Shown: positions 1-9,245 of the stretch, piece after piece
How positions within the stretch are numbered: position 1 is the stretch's first letter
Layout: the number at the start of each line of letters is the position of its first letter
Source of the DNA: Kushneria phosphatilytica
Lineage (GTDB): Bacteria > Pseudomonadota > Gammaproteobacteria > Pseudomonadales > Halomonadaceae
Length of the DNA stretch: 64,000 nucleotides
Direction: 5' to 3'
Assembly: GCF_008247605.1 (NCBI RefSeq)
Contig: NZ_CP043420.1
Span: 2,914,001-2,978,000 of the forward strand
The notes under the pieces: generated by a model
The model's database searches: none
Told to the model about the DNA's origin: nothing
The model's input: only the letters and a program-made list of their open reading frames with translations
Translations under genes and position numbers: made by a program

Positions 1-203
1 ATGTTGACGACAAAGAACACCGGCCCGAAAGCCCAGCCGGTAGCGTAGCTGATCAACAATGAGATGCCGGCCGTGCTACCAATCAGTATCTCGGCATGCG
101 CATAGAGCCCCAATCCCAGTGCGGCACAGGCCGACCCCAGCATAATAGCCATGAAATCTTCCCAGGGGCGATGGCGCTGGGCGATGGTCTCGGTAGAAGT
201 CAT
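1..203 (-). CDS. YitT-like integral membrane protein (partial, N-terminal 67 residues)
   Basis: The gene runs off the left edge of the window; only its N-terminus is visible. The ATG at 203 is preceded by a GGAG ribosome-binding site about 10 bases upstream. The translation begins MTSTETIAQRHRPWEDF and continues into hydrophobic segments containing GIGLYAHAEILIGSTAG and a Gly/Phe-rich stretch, which resembles the start of the YitT/YczE type of multi-pass membrane proteins of unknown substrate. The family call rests on pattern memory of a short fragment, so it is moderate. It lies downstream of recJ on the same strand, separated by about 130 bases that hold a GC-rich hairpin. Confidence 0.55.
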   Translation of the reverse strand, partial: MTSTETIAQRHRPWEDFMAIMLGSACAALGLGLYAHAEILIGSTAGISLLISYATGWAFGPVFFVVN

Positions 204-261
204 CGTCGAGGTTCTCCTCGCTTTTTGTTTGTTATCAGGGTCATGGATCGCATGACGTATC

Positions 262-288
262 CCGGGCCGGCGCTTGTGGCGCCAGCCC
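262..288 (-). other. GC-rich inverted repeat between recJ and the YitT-like gene
   Basis: The arms CGGGC-GGCGC and GGCGCC-GCCCG surround a TTGT loop. There is no U-tract, so it could be a weak transcription stop or an mRNA 3'-end stabiliser after recJ. Function is inference. Confidence 0.4.
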
Positions 289-332
289 GACTCAGGCTCG
301 GAGATTAACCGCCGCCCGGGCAGGTGTCGAGT

Positions 333-2141
333 TCAGGCGTCGGCGAGTTCGGCGTGCTCGATCATCAGCTGCAGACTCTCGCGCCCACGCCAGCGATTGC
401 GGGAAAGCCGATAGGCACAGTGGATCGTTTCACCCAGCCCGAAGGGCGAGCGCTCGCCCGGTGATACCGCGCGGAACCAGATGGCACGCAACATGACCCT
501 GCCACTGGAGAGATCCATCATCAGATGATTGCCCTCGGCGCCCACCAGTCGGGTCTTCTCCACCAGAAAACGGCCTTCGAACAGCGGCGCTTCGAATTCG
601 CGGCCAAAGGGCGTCAGGGCTTCGATTTCGTCGAGAATGGTGAGTTGCAGCTGATCATCGGACAGCGCCCCATCGGAGAGAATCAGTGGATAGAGCTCTC
701 GCTCGCCAAGCTGTTCATCCACCGCCCGGGTCAGCGCCTCGCGAAACGCCTCCAGAGACTCAAGCGGCACTCCGATACCGGCGGCCCCGCTGTGTCCGCC
801 GAAACGCGGCAGTGCCTCGGGCGCGAGTTCATGTGCGCGCTGCAGGGCATTACGCAGATGGACACCCTCGACCGAACGCCCCGATCCGGTCAGCATGCCG
901 GGCTGGGCAGCCGGCGTCAGTACAAAGGTTGGTCGCCCCCAGGCCTGGACCAGTCTTGAGGCCACAATGCCCTGCACGCCGGGATGGCCATCTTCCAGAT
1001 GGACCGCCAGTACCCGTGCCCCCTCATCGAGCTGCGTCCGAGCCAGTGTGCGAGCACTCTCCACCATGTCGGCTTCGATCGACTTGCGCGACTGGTTGTC
1101 TTCATCCAGCACGGCCAGGTAGCGCCGGGCTGTAGCATCATCGCGTGCCAGCATGAAATGCAGCGCAGCGTAGGGATCATCGAGTCGGGAACGAGCGTTG
1201 ATCCGCGGCCCCATCTGGAAGGCCAGCGTCTCGGCATCGAAGGGGGTACTGTCCTCGCCCAGCCACTCGGCCATTGCGCGCCAGCAGGGTTCCTCCATGC
1301 GATTGATCAGCGTCAGGCCGAGCGTCACCACGGCCCTGTTGATGGCACTGTCGCCCAGCGAGACACAGTCTGCCACCGTGCCCAGAGCCACATAGGAGAG
1401 CCAGGGCGAAAGTTTGGGCGTATCGGGCATCAGCAAGCCAAGTTCGATCAGCACCGCCCGAGTCAGCGACATCAGCAGCCACGACACCATACAACCGGCG
1501 ATGGTGTTATCAGGGTAGTCGCAGTCATGACGCGACGGATTGACCACTGCATGCGCCGAGGGCGGGGGCCCCTCTACGGGCAGTGCGTGATGATCAGTGA
1601 CGACCACATCGATGCCTGCCTCGCGCAACCGGGCAAGCCGTGGTTCATCGCTGGAACCGCAATCGGCGCTGATGATCAGGCTCGGTTGCGGCGCCAGCGT
1701 CAGAATGCGTTCGACCAGCGGCAGGCTGATGCCGTAGCCATCATGGATGCGATGGCCGATCAGACTATGTACGCGATCGGCGGGGACACCGAACAGTTCG
1801 GTCAGAGTACGCAGAATCACCACGTGCGAGGTAATGCCATCGACATCGTAGTCGGTGAGCACCCCGATATGCTCCCCCTCGGCCACGGCGCGAGCAATGC
1901 GCTCGGCGGCGCGGCGGCTGTCACACAGTTTTTCCGGATGCTCGATATACTTCAGCGCCGGGCGGATCAGAGCTTCCAGGGGCGCCCGGGGAGAGCCGAG
2001 GCGGCCGGCCACGATGCGAGCCTGCAGCTCCGACAAACCGGCGTCGAGCGCTTCGCGATAGAGCCCCTCATGACGCGGTCGGGAGGTGATGCGCTTGCGC
2101 AATGAGTCGGCAATGCGCATCGGAGCGGCATCAACTGGCAT
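333..2141 (-). CDS. recJ: Single-stranded-DNA-specific exonuclease RecJ
   Basis: RecJ degrades single-stranded DNA 5' to 3' in recombinational repair (RecF pathway), base excision and mismatch repair in the cytoplasm. The 602-residue product shows the DHH phosphoesterase signature: TDYDVDG at about residues 96-102, ADCG at 159-162 and the DHH triad at 183-185, followed by a DHHA1 region with GGHSGAAG near residue 445 and a C-terminal OB-like domain. Length fits the family (E. coli 577). The ATG at 2141 has a GAGG about 10 bases upstream. It is the last gene of the xerD-dsbC-hom-thrC-recJ cluster; a GC-rich hairpin separates it from thrC. Confidence 0.97.
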   Translation of the reverse strand: MPVDAAPMRIADSLRKRITSRPRHEGLYREALDAGLSELQARIVAGRLGSPRAPLEALIRPALKYIEHPEKLCDSRRAAERIARAVAEGEHIGVLTDYDVDGITSHVVILRTLTELFGVPADRVHSLIGHRIHDGYGISLPLVERILTLAPQPSLIISADCGSSDEPRLARLREAGIDVVVTDHHALPVEGPPPSAHAVVNPSRHDCDYPDNTIAGCMVSWLLMSLTRAVLIELGLLMPDTPKLSPWLSYVALGTVADCVSLGDSAINRAVVTLGLTLINRMEEPCWRAMAEWLGEDSTPFDAETLAFQMGPRINARSRLDDPYAALHFMLARDDATARRYLAVLDEDNQSRKSIEADMVESARTLARTQLDEGARVLAVHLEDGHPGVQGIVASRLVQAWGRPTFVLTPAAQPGMLTGSGRSVEGVHLRNALQRAHELAPEALPRFGGHSGAAGIGVPLESLEAFREALTRAVDEQLGERELYPLILSDGALSDDQLQLTILDEIEALTPFGREFEAPLFEGRFLVEKTRLVGAEGNHLMMDLSSGRVMLRAIWFRAVSPGERSPFGLGETIHCAYRLSRNRWRGRESLQLMIEHAELADA

Positions 2142-2168
2142 CGGAAGACCTCACAATCGGGCGAAGAG

Positions 2169-2192
2169 CCCCGGGGCCGCATGCCCCCGGGG
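2169..2192 (-). other. GC hairpin between thrC and recJ
   Basis: CCCCGGGG and CCCCGGGG arms flank a short GCATGC-containing centre in the 57-base gap between thrC and recJ. No T-tract follows on the minus strand, so it is more likely an attenuating or mRNA-stabilising hairpin than a full terminator. Confidence 0.4.
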
Positions 2193-2198
2193 AAATAC

Positions 2199-3587
2199 TC
2201 AGTGGCGGTGCTCGGCAATAAAGCGCTGAACCTCGGCCAGTTCGGCCGGCAGGACATCATAACGCTCTTCACGGGTCATCAGATCCTGCATCGACTCGGG
2301 TAGCGGTGCACCTTCGAAGCCCGCGCGTACCACGGCCTCCTCGAACTTGGCCGGGTGAGCGGTGGCCAGCGTGATCATTGGCGTAGTGTCGTCCGAACGG
2401 GCACGCTGCGCGGCGCGGTAGCCAATCGCGGTATGCGGATCGAGCAGCTCCCCGGTGGCCGTGAAGGCTTCGCGGATCACTTCAAGGATAGTGTCGTCAT
2501 CAACCCGATGGCTGGCAAACAGCCGGCGCAGCTCGGCCAGCGGTGCATCGGCCAGCATGGCAGGCTCACGCTGGAACCGCTCGAGCACGTCGCGTACCGC
2601 CGTACTGTCGCGGCCATAGGCCTCGAACAACAGACGCTCGAAGTTCGACGACACCACGATATCCATCGAGGGCGCCAGCGTCGCCTGCAGCTCTCGCTTT
2701 GAGAAGTCGTTTTCGGTCAGGGTGCGATGAAGGATGTCGTTGACATTGGTAGCAATCACGAACTGCTTTACCGGCAGTCCCATGCAGCGTGCCATATAGC
2801 CGGCAAAGAGATTGCCGAAATTGGCCGAGGGCACGGTGAAACTGACCTCGCGATGCGGCGCCCCCAGCGCCACGCCTGCCGCCACGTAGTAGACGATCTG
2901 GGCCATGATGCGCGCCCAGTTGATCGAGTTGACCGCAATCAACCGGGTTCCGCGCAGGAAGGCCTGATCGGCGAAGCTGCCCTTGACGATCGCCTGGGCG
3001 TCATCGAAGTTGCCCTCGATGGCGATGTTATGAACATTATCCGCCAGCACCGTGGTCATTTGACGGCGTTGTACCGGTGATACCCGGTTGTGCGGATGCA
3101 GAATGAAGATATCGAGATTATCGCAGTGTCGACATCCCTCGATCGCTGCAGAGCCGGTATCCCCCGAGGTCGCGCCCATGATGACACCCTTCTCGCCACG
3201 CCGGGAGAGAAAGTGATCCAGCAGCCGACCCAGCAGCTGCAGCGCTACATCCTTGAACGCGAGCGTCGGACCGTGGAACAGCTCGAGCAGCCAGTGATTG
3301 TGATCGAGCTGATTGAGGGGCGTAACGGCCGCATGCTTGAAGGTACCGTAGGTCTCCTCGATCAGCCGACGAAAGGTCGCATCGTCGATCTCGTCACCAA
3401 CGAAGGGCTTCATCACCCGAAAGGCCACCTCGGTATAGGGCTGCCCCGCCATCGCCTCGAGTTCCTCGCGCGAAAACTGCGGAATCTCCTCGGGAACGTA
3501 AAGCCCGCCATCCCCGGCCAGCCCGGTCAGCACCACTTCCTCGAAATTCAGCGTCGGCGCCTGCCCACGGGTACTGATATAACGCAT
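2199..3587 (-). CDS. thrC: Threonine synthase
   Basis: ThrC converts O-phospho-homoserine to threonine with pyridoxal phosphate, the last step of threonine synthesis. The 462-residue protein begins with the typical MRYISTRG start and carries the PLP-lysine motif HGPTLAFKD with Lys112, plus the GATSGDTGSAA phosphate-binding loop. Length matches the long (E. coli/Pseudomonas) type of threonine synthase. AGGAG lies 7 bases before the ATG at 3587. It follows hom by about 60 bases on the same strand, so homoserine made by Hom feeds this branch; homoserine kinase (thrB) is not in the window and must be encoded elsewhere. Confidence 0.97.
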   Translation of the reverse strand: MRYISTRGQAPTLNFEEVVLTGLAGDGGLYVPEEIPQFSREELEAMAGQPYTEVAFRVMKPFVGDEIDDATFRRLIEETYGTFKHAAVTPLNQLDHNHWLLELFHGPTLAFKDVALQLLGRLLDHFLSRRGEKGVIMGATSGDTGSAAIEGCRHCDNLDIFILHPHNRVSPVQRRQMTTVLADNVHNIAIEGNFDDAQAIVKGSFADQAFLRGTRLIAVNSINWARIMAQIVYYVAAGVALGAPHREVSFTVPSANFGNLFAGYMARCMGLPVKQFVIATNVNDILHRTLTENDFSKRELQATLAPSMDIVVSSNFERLLFEAYGRDSTAVRDVLERFQREPAMLADAPLAELRRLFASHRVDDDTILEVIREAFTATGELLDPHTAIGYRAAQRARSDDTTPMITLATAHPAKFEEAVVRAGFEGAPLPESMQDLMTREERYDVLPAELAEVQRFIAEHRH

Positions 3588-3648
3588 ATCGATTCTCCTG
3601 ATCGTCCCGTCCGAAGGTGAGTGACGATCCTCATCTGATGGCCGAAGG

Positions 3649-4962
3649 TCAGGCGTCGTCGAGATCCTCGACCCGAATGCGTGTCACCGAACCGGCCACA
3701 TCGGCCAGCGACTCGAGCTGACGAATGGCCTCGTTCATGTTGGCCTCACGGGTGCGGTGGGTCAGGATGATGATCGGCACCAGCTCCCCTTCGGTCGCTT
3801 CCTTCTGGGTCAGCGCCTCGATGCTCACCCCCTGCTCGGCAAGAATGGTAGCCACGCGTGCCAGAACACCCGGGCGATCGACGGCCAGCAGACGCAGGTA
3901 GTAGGCAGTAACGATGCTCTCCATCGGCAGGATGGGCGGATGCTGATCATCGTGATCGATACCACTGAAGGCCAGATACGGGGTGCGATAATCGTGATGG
4001 GTGGCAATATCCCGGGCCACATCGAGCAGATCCGCCACAACGGCCGAAGCGGTCGGCTCGGCACCGGCGCCCGCACCGTAGTAGAGCGTTGGCCCTACGG
4101 CATCGCCCATCACTTCGATGGCATTCTTGACCCCGTGAACATTGGCCAGCAGCCGTTCCTTCGGGATCAGGGTAGGATGGACGCGCAGTTCGACACCTTC
4201 GTCGGTGCGCCGGGAGATGCCCAGATGCTTGATGATGTAACCCAGCTGATCGGCCTGCTCGACATCCTCGGCCGTAATGCGCGAGATACCTTCGGTATAG
4301 GCGCGTTCGAACTGCAGCGGTACGCCGAAGGCAATCGAGGCAAGAATGGTCAGCTTGTGGGCAGCATCAATGCCTTCAACATCGAAGGTCGGGTCGGATT
4401 CGGCATATCCCAGCGACTGAGCTTCGGCAAGCACATCATCAAAGGCCCGTCCCTCATCACGCATATGGGTAAGGATATAGTTCCCGGTACCGTTGATGAT
4501 GCCGGCCAGCCACTGAATGCGGTTGGCGCCCAGCCCCTCGCGCAGTGACTTGATCACCGGGATACCACCGGCCACCGCAGCCTCGAAAGCTACAATCACA
4601 CCCTGCTCGGCGGCCGCGCGAAACAGCTCGTTGCCATGCACCGCGATCAGCGCCTTGTTGGCCGTCACTACATGCTTGCCATGCCGGATCGCTTCGAGCA
4701 CCAGCTCCCGGGCCACATCATAGCCGCCGATCAGCTCGACCAGGACATCGATATCAGGATTGCGCGCCACTTCGAAGATATCGCGGGTCACGTGGATATC
4801 TGTGAGATCGCACTCGGCATTATCGCGGCGGGCACCTACCTGCTCGATCACGATCGGACGACCGGCACGGCGTGCAATTTCATCAGCGTTGCGGGTCAGT
4901 ACATTGAAGGTACCGCTACCCACCGTGCCCAGTCCACAGATGCCTACTCTCACTGGTTCCAC
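3649..4962 (-). CDS. hom: Homoserine dehydrogenase (monofunctional, with ACT domain)
   Basis: Hom reduces aspartate semialdehyde to homoserine, the branch point to threonine and methionine. The 437-residue protein has the N-terminal dinucleotide fold (GICGLGTVGSGTF near residues 8-20), the catalytic homoserine dehydrogenase core (AGIINGTGNYILT, YAESDPTFDVEG) and a C-terminal ACT domain (LLAVDRPGVLARVATILA, about residue 355 on) that in this family senses threonine. It is not fused to aspartokinase, unlike E. coli ThrA. The start is GTG at 4962 with an AGGGGA-like site upstream. It sits between dsbC and thrC, as in Pseudomonas. Confidence 0.96.
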   Translation of the reverse strand: MEPVRVGICGLGTVGSGTFNVLTRNADEIARRAGRPIVIEQVGARRDNAECDLTDIHVTRDIFEVARNPDIDVLVELIGGYDVARELVLEAIRHGKHVVTANKALIAVHGNELFRAAAEQGVIVAFEAAVAGGIPVIKSLREGLGANRIQWLAGIINGTGNYILTHMRDEGRAFDDVLAEAQSLGYAESDPTFDVEGIDAAHKLTILASIAFGVPLQFERAYTEGISRITAEDVEQADQLGYIIKHLGISRRTDEGVELRVHPTLIPKERLLANVHGVKNAIEVMGDAVGPTLYYGAGAGAEPTASAVVADLLDVARDIATHHDYRTPYLAFSGIDHDDQHPPILPMESIVTAYYLRLLAVDRPGVLARVATILAEQGVSIEALTQKEATEGELVPIIILTHRTREANMNEAIRQLESLADVAGSVTRIRVEDLDDA

Positions 4963-5060
4963 ACTCTATCCCCTGTCGCTGGAGCAAGCCTTGCAGCTGG
5001 CTCGCCGAATGGTTCATCACGTGTGGCGTAGTGTAACGCCTCAGGCCGCTGCAATGAACG

Positions 5061-5852
5061 CTACTGCCCGCTATCGGATGAACTGTCGCTCTCCTGATTG
5101 ATCATCGCGGTCAGCCGATCTACCGGCAGATAGCCGGGAACCATGCGGCCATCAGGGAAAACGATGGCAGGCGTGCCCTGTACACCCAGTTGCTGGCCCA
5201 GTTGATACTGCTTCGCGATCGGTGCGTCACAATCGTCACTGCTCTGGTCAAGGTCGCCGTCAATGGCGGCCGTGAAGGCCTCGCTGCGATTATCGCTGCA
5301 CCAGACCCGACGCAACTCCCGGGCGCCCTCACCATGAAGGCCGGCCCTCGGGAAAGCCAGATAGCGCACCTCGATGCCCCGCTTGTTGAGCTCCGGCACT
5401 TCATGGTGCAGTTTCTGGCAGTAGGGACAGGTGGTATCAGTGAAGACAGTCAGCACCGAGTGAACCTTGCCGGCCGGTTTGAACACCACCGCTTCGCTAT
5501 CCGGGATATCCATGATGGCCTTGTGGCGCTGCTGATTCTGGGCCTGCTCGGTGAGGTTCACCAGCCGTTTGCCATTATTGTGATACAGGCTGCCCACCAG
5601 CAGATACTGACCGCTGCGATCGGTATAGAAGGTTTCACCACTATCGAGCTGAACTTCAAAGATACCTTCCATGGGCGTACTGCCGATCGACTGGACGGGC
5701 ATCTTCTGGCCATTGACGACCAGTTTGTCGGAGAGATCCGCCGGCGTTGGAGCACTGCTGTCGGTCGCGGCCAGTGCCGGAGTCATGACACAGGCCCCGA
5801 GCGCAAGGACAGCGGTCAGACGACGAACAAGGGCGACAGGAGTCGGATTCAT
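5061..5852 (-). CDS. dsbC: Periplasmic thiol:disulfide isomerase DsbC
   Basis: DsbC rearranges wrong disulfides in periplasmic proteins and is kept reduced by DsbD. The 263-residue precursor has an N-terminal signal peptide (hydrophobic stretch about residues 8-28, likely cut after ALAA), an N-terminal dimerisation domain and a thioredoxin domain with the active site TTCPYCQ (Cys142 and Cys145, CPYC rather than E. coli CGYC). Two further cysteines (VWCSDN and DDCDAP) match the structural disulfide of the family. It starts 6 bases after xerD ends, the same linkage as in E. coli (xerD-dsbC-recJ). Confidence 0.95.
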   Translation of the reverse strand: MNPTPVALVRRLTAVLALGACVMTPALAATDSSAPTPADLSDKLVVNGQKMPVQSIGSTPMEGIFEVQLDSGETFYTDRSGQYLLVGSLYHNNGKRLVNLTEQAQNQQRHKAIMDIPDSEAVVFKPAGKVHSVLTVFTDTTCPYCQKLHHEVPELNKRGIEVRYLAFPRAGLHGEGARELRRVWCSDNRSEAFTAAIDGDLDQSSDDCDAPIAKQYQLGQQLGVQGTPAIVFPDGRMVPGYLPVDRLTAMINQESDSSSDSGQ

Positions 5853-5858
5853 GAAGAT

Positions 5859-6749
5859 TCAACCTCGTGGATGGTGTTGCGCATGAATGGCTTCCAGCCG
5901 GGCCTGGGCCACATGGGTATAGATCTGGGTCGTCGACAGATCGCGATGACCCAGCAGTTCCTGTACGACACGCAAATGGGCGCCATGATTCAACAGATGA
6001 GTAGCAAAGGCATGACGCAGGGTATGTGGCGACAGCGGTGAGGTAATACTGGCACTGACGGCATGGCGCTTGATGCGATGCCAGAAGGTCTGACGGGTCA
6101 TGAAACCATCACCGCGTCCCGGGAAGAGCGGAGCACGACTGATGTCGCTCATCAGTTCGCTACGCCCCTGGCGCAGATAGCGCTCGAGCCAGTCCAGCGC
6201 TTCTTCTCCCATGGGGACCAGCCGCTCGGTTTCCCCCTTGCCGATGACACGTAGTACGCCCTGGCGCTGATTGACGCTATCGATACGCAGCATCACCAGC
6301 TCGGAGACCCGCAATCCGCAAGCGTAGAGCACTTCCAGCATCGCCCTGTCACGCAGACCCAGCGGCGTACTCACATCGGGCGCGGCCAGCAGGCGCTCAA
6401 CTTCGGTTTCATCGAGAGTCGATGGCAGGTCCGGACGCACTCGCGGCGAGATCGCCTCACTGAGCGGATCGCGCTCAAGCCGCCCTTCCAGCAGTGCCCA
6501 GCGATAGAAGCGACGCAGACTCGACGTCAGCCGCGCATCGGAACGCGCCTGATAGCCGGAGGTCTGACGGTCATCGAGAAAACGCTCGAAACACTCGGGA
6601 GTGGCGGTCAGCAGTGAGGCCTCCCGCTCGATCAGCCAACGCTGCCAATGGACCAGATCACGGCGATAGGCCGCCAGGGTGTTGTCACTGGCGCCACGCT
6701 CAAGCCAAAGCGCATCCAGGAAAGCATCGCGCAGCTCATCGTCGGTCAT
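5859..6749 (-). CDS. xerD: Site-specific tyrosine recombinase XerD
   Basis: XerD acts with XerC at dif to resolve chromosome dimers at the septum, activated by FtsK. The 296-residue protein has the SAM-like N-terminal domain and all catalytic residues of the tyrosine recombinases: Arg147 (ACGLRVSEL), Lys171 (IGKGETER), His242 and Arg245 (PHTLRHAFATHLL), His268 (LLGHRDLSTTQ) and the nucleophile Tyr277 (IYTH). AGGAT lies just before the ATG at 6749. It heads the xerD-dsbC-hom-thrC-recJ cluster. It is the housekeeping enzyme and not a sign of an integrated element. Confidence 0.97.
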   Translation of the reverse strand: MTDDELRDAFLDALWLERGASDNTLAAYRRDLVHWQRWLIEREASLLTATPECFERFLDDRQTSGYQARSDARLTSSLRRFYRWALLEGRLERDPLSEAISPRVRPDLPSTLDETEVERLLAAPDVSTPLGLRDRAMLEVLYACGLRVSELVMLRIDSVNQRQGVLRVIGKGETERLVPMGEEALDWLERYLRQGRSELMSDISRAPLFPGRGDGFMTRQTFWHRIKRHAVSASITSPLSPHTLRHAFATHLLNHGAHLRVVQELLGHRDLSTTQIYTHVAQARLEAIHAQHHPRG

Positions 6750-6820
6750 GGTGATCCTCGTTCAATGACAATCCGGCCCGGCCAGCACCCGTTGAACATC
6801 AGCAGCCCCGTTCAGTCATG

Positions 6821-6852
6821 AAAAACCCCGCACCATCAACGATGATACGGGG
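6821..6852 (-). terminator. Rho-independent terminator of the rpsP-rimM-trmD-rplS operon
   Basis: On the minus strand a stem CCCCGTATCATC / GATGGTGCGGGG with a short loop is followed by TTTTT, 34 bases after the rplS stop. Confidence 0.85.
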
Positions 6853-6885
6853 CTTCGACTACCGGCCATCAGATGCCCGGGCTCA

Positions 6886-7251
6886 TCACCGCTTGGTGGT
6901 GATTTTTTCCTTGATGCGAGCGGCCTTGCCACTGCGCTCACGCAGATAGTAGAGCTTGGCCTGACGCACATCACCACGACGCTTGACATCGATGGAGGCG
7001 ATCAGCGGGCTATAGGTCTGAAAGGTACGCTCAACCCCAACGCCGCTGGAGACCTTGCGCACGGTGAAGGCAGAGTTCAGACCACGATTGCGCTTGCCGA
7101 TCACCACGCCTTCGAAGGCCTGCAAACGCTCGCGATTGCCTTCCACGACCTTGACCTGCACGGACACGGTATCACCGGCTCCGAATTCCGGAATTTCGCG
7201 ATTGACCTGCTCGGCTTCGATCGCCTGGATAATCTTGTTACGACTGCTCAT
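6886..7251 (-). CDS. rplS: 50S ribosomal protein L19
   Basis: L19 lies at the 30S-50S interface of the ribosome. The protein begins [15 protein letters not shown] and carries the family signature [18 protein letters not shown] and the C-terminal [19 protein letters not shown] chose the ATG at 7251 (121 residues) because an AAGGAG site sits just upstream; a longer frame to 7281 would bury this site inside the gene. It is the last gene of the conserved rpsP-rimM-trmD-rplS operon, with a terminator downstream. Confidence 0.97.
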   Translation of the reverse strand: MSSRNKIIQAIEAEQVNREIPEFGAGDTVSVQVKVVEGNRERLQAFEGVVIGKRNRGLNSAFTVRKVSSGVGVERTFQTYSPLIASIDVKRRGDVRQAKLYYLRERSGKAARIKEKITTKR

Positions 7252-7395
7252 GTGCTGCTCCTTGTTGCAGCCCGACGGCATGAATGGCCTGTTCGGGCGC
7301 TGATCCCGGCGCCGAAGCGCGGAACCGATGATGGGTGACGCGGGTCATCCGGGCGGTAAATCACCGCTACGCTCCCGCACCGCCGGCGGCGAGGT

Positions 7396-8196
7396 TCAGA
7401 AAATCCCGCCACCGTCTTCCGGAGAGCCCGAAGGATCCACTGCCTGTTCGGCAATGTACTCCTCGAGCAACTGGCGCTGTTCTTCATTCAGCGTTCTGCC
7501 GGCCAGCAACTCCGGTCGTCTTGACCAGGTCCGACCCAGCGACTGTTTGAGCCGCCAGCGTCGGATATGGTCGTGATTGCCGCCGAGCAGTACCGCTGGT
7601 ACACGACGCCCATCAATAACTTCAGGGCGGGTATAGTGCGGACAGTCAAGCAACCCGTCGGCAAATGAATCGGCTTCAGCCGAACCACTGTGCCCCAGCA
7701 CCTCGGGCACCATGCGTGCCACGGCATCGCAGACCACCATGGCTGGCAATTCACCACCGCTGAGCACGTAATCACCGATCGACCACTCTTCGTCGATATC
7801 GGCTTCGACCACGCGCTCATCAATGCCTTCATAACGCCCGGCTACCAGAATCAGGCGCCGATGACCCGCCAGCTCCCGAACACCTTCCTGATCCAGCACC
7901 CGCCCCTGTGGCGAAAGATAAATCACATGAGTGTCCGCGGTACTGCCGCCATCAAGCTCGGCAGCGCGCTGACGTGCAGCGTGGATGGCACCTCGCAGCG
8001 TATCCACTTTCATCAGCATGCCGGGACCGCCCCCATAGGGCCGATCATCAACACTGCGATGACGGTCGGTGGCGTGATCACGCGGGTTGAAGAACTCGAT
8101 CTCTACCAGCCCGCGATCCACTGCCCGACCGGTTACCCCATGACGGGTCACCGCTTCGAACATATCGGGGAACAGTGACACGACACCCATCCACAT
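7396..8196 (-). CDS. trmD: tRNA (guanine-N1-)-methyltransferase TrmD
   Basis: TrmD methylates G37 of tRNAs with a G at position 36, using S-adenosylmethionine, and prevents +1 frameshifting. The protein shows the N-terminal [11 protein letters not shown], the trefoil-knot SAM site ([29 protein letters not shown]) and the C-terminal helix domain ([29 protein letters not shown] in part). The ATG at 8196 (266 residues) has GGAG 8 bases upstream; a GTG two codons earlier is less well placed. The C-terminus has a short extra tail. It overlaps neither neighbour but sits 15 bases after rimM. Confidence 0.96.
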   Translation of the reverse strand: MWMGVVSLFPDMFEAVTRHGVTGRAVDRGLVEIEFFNPRDHATDRHRSVDDRPYGGGPGMLMKVDTLRGAIHAARQRAAELDGGSTADTHVIYLSPQGRVLDQEGVRELAGHRRLILVAGRYEGIDERVVEADIDEEWSIGDYVLSGGELPAMVVCDAVARMVPEVLGHSGSAEADSFADGLLDCPHYTRPEVIDGRRVPAVLLGGNHDHIRRWRLKQSLGRTWSRRPELLAGRTLNEEQRQLLEEYIAEQAVDPSGSPEDGGGIF

Positions 8197-8211
8197 GGTC
8201 ACCGCTCCGCT

Positions 8212-8736
8212 TCAGAAATCGGGATCCCAGTTAACCGTCATGGTACCGGCATCCAGATCAATGTCCTGAATCACCTCATCAGGTAGAAACGGGATCAATC
8301 GCTCCCGATCGCCCTTGATGACCAGCACATCGTTGGCGCCGGTTTCAAACAGCCAGGCGACCGTGCCGAGAGACTGGCCATCAATCGTCGAAACCGTTAG
8401 CCCTTCGAGCTGATACCAGTAGTATTCACCCGATTCGAGTGTCGGCAGGGCCTCTGTCGGCAACAGAATACGGGCATTGGTCAGCTCTTCGGCGTCCGAG
8501 CGTGAATCGACGCCTTCGAGGCGAGCGATCAGCCCCTTGCCATGGCGCTGCCCCTCGACCACATTCAGACAACGTCGACTGTCACCCACTTCGACTGTCC
8601 AGCGCGGATAGTCGAAGATACCGTCGATGGGTGTGGTCCAGGAGTAGACCCGAATCCAGCCTCGCACACCGTGCGGGCTGTTGAGCTTGCCCAGCACCAC
8701 GAACTCATCGTTACCGTTAGCGACCACTGTCTGCAT
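8212..8736 (-). CDS. rimM: Ribosome maturation factor RimM
   Basis: RimM helps assemble the 30S head and binds S19. The protein contains the RimM barrel motif LGKLNSPHGVRGWIRVYS near its start and the PRC-barrel part (YYWYQLEGLTV, LFETGANDVLVIKG, LIPFLPDEVI). I chose the ATG at 8736 (174 residues) because GGAGG stands 6 bases upstream; an ATG at 8754 lacks a site. It sits between rpsP and trmD as in most proteobacteria. Confidence 0.95.
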   Translation of the reverse strand: MQTVVANGNDEFVVLGKLNSPHGVRGWIRVYSWTTPIDGIFDYPRWTVEVGDSRRCLNVVEGQRHGKGLIARLEGVDSRSDAEELTNARILLPTEALPTLESGEYYWYQLEGLTVSTIDGQSLGTVAWLFETGANDVLVIKGDRERLIPFLPDEVIQDIDLDAGTMTVNWDPDF

Positions 8737-8774
8737 CGACGCCTCCGGACTCATGAATCCGTGCGAGACTCGAC

Positions 8775-9032
8775 TCAGGCCGCGCTCTGCTGCTTGCGTG
8801 CGTAACGCACCAGCTCAGCGACACGATCGGAGAGCTGTGCACCCTGGCTCTGCCAGTATTCGATACGCTCGAGATCGATACGCATGCGCTGCTGCTGCCC
8901 GCGAGCAACCGGGTTAAAGAAACCAACCTGCTCAATGAAACGACCATCACGCTTAACGCGCGAATCGGTCACGTGCAGGTGATAGAAGGGACGCTTGCGA
9001 GCGCCGCCTCGTGCCAGACGAATGGTTACCAT
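8775..9032 (-). CDS. rpsP: 30S ribosomal protein S16
   Basis: S16 is an early-binding 30S assembly protein. The 85-residue product begins [17 protein letters not shown] and contains the family pattern [13 protein letters not shown] and the [19 protein letters not shown] region. The ATG at 9032 is preceded by AAAGGA about 10 bases away; the open frame continues further upstream but without family similarity. First gene of the rpsP-rimM-trmD-rplS operon; a sigma-70-like promoter lies at 9187-9215. Confidence 0.97.
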   Translation of the reverse strand: MVTIRLARGGARKRPFYHLHVTDSRVKRDGRFIEQVGFFNPVARGQQQRMRIDLERIEYWQSQGAQLSDRVAELVRYARKQQSAA

Positions 9033-9186
9033 GGCCTTGACTGTCCTTTGATTCACGGGTCCTTGCGCCCGGATCGGGAACACAACGGGACCGAGGATTC
9101 GTATCGAGCGCGCTTGCGTCTCATCGGCGAGACCCGGGCTGCGACCTGTCGATCGCCGACTAAACGCGCTACCCGGAAGGTGCGGC

Positions 9187-9215
9187 ATTTTACGTGATAA
9201 TTGCGACGTTGGAAA
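9187..9215 (-). promoter_or_regulatory. Probable sigma-70 promoter of the rpsP operon
   Basis: On the minus strand TTTCCA (9215-9210) and TAAAAT (9192-9187) are separated by 17 bases. This lies in the 213-base gap between ffh and rpsP and would give a leader of about 150 bases. Confidence 0.5.
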
Positions 9216-9245
9216 CCACCCTCGGCAGTTCGTCACCCATTCGGC

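Noticed and set aside
984..2105. A 373-codon open frame on the plus strand opposite recJ
   Set aside because: It is antisense to a clearly conserved gene and reflects high-GC codon bias; the translation is His/Gln/Arg-rich with no domain.
5859..6749. Tyrosine recombinase as a sign of an integrated element
   Set aside because: It is housekeeping XerD in its normal operon with dsbC and recJ; no att sites or phage genes are near.
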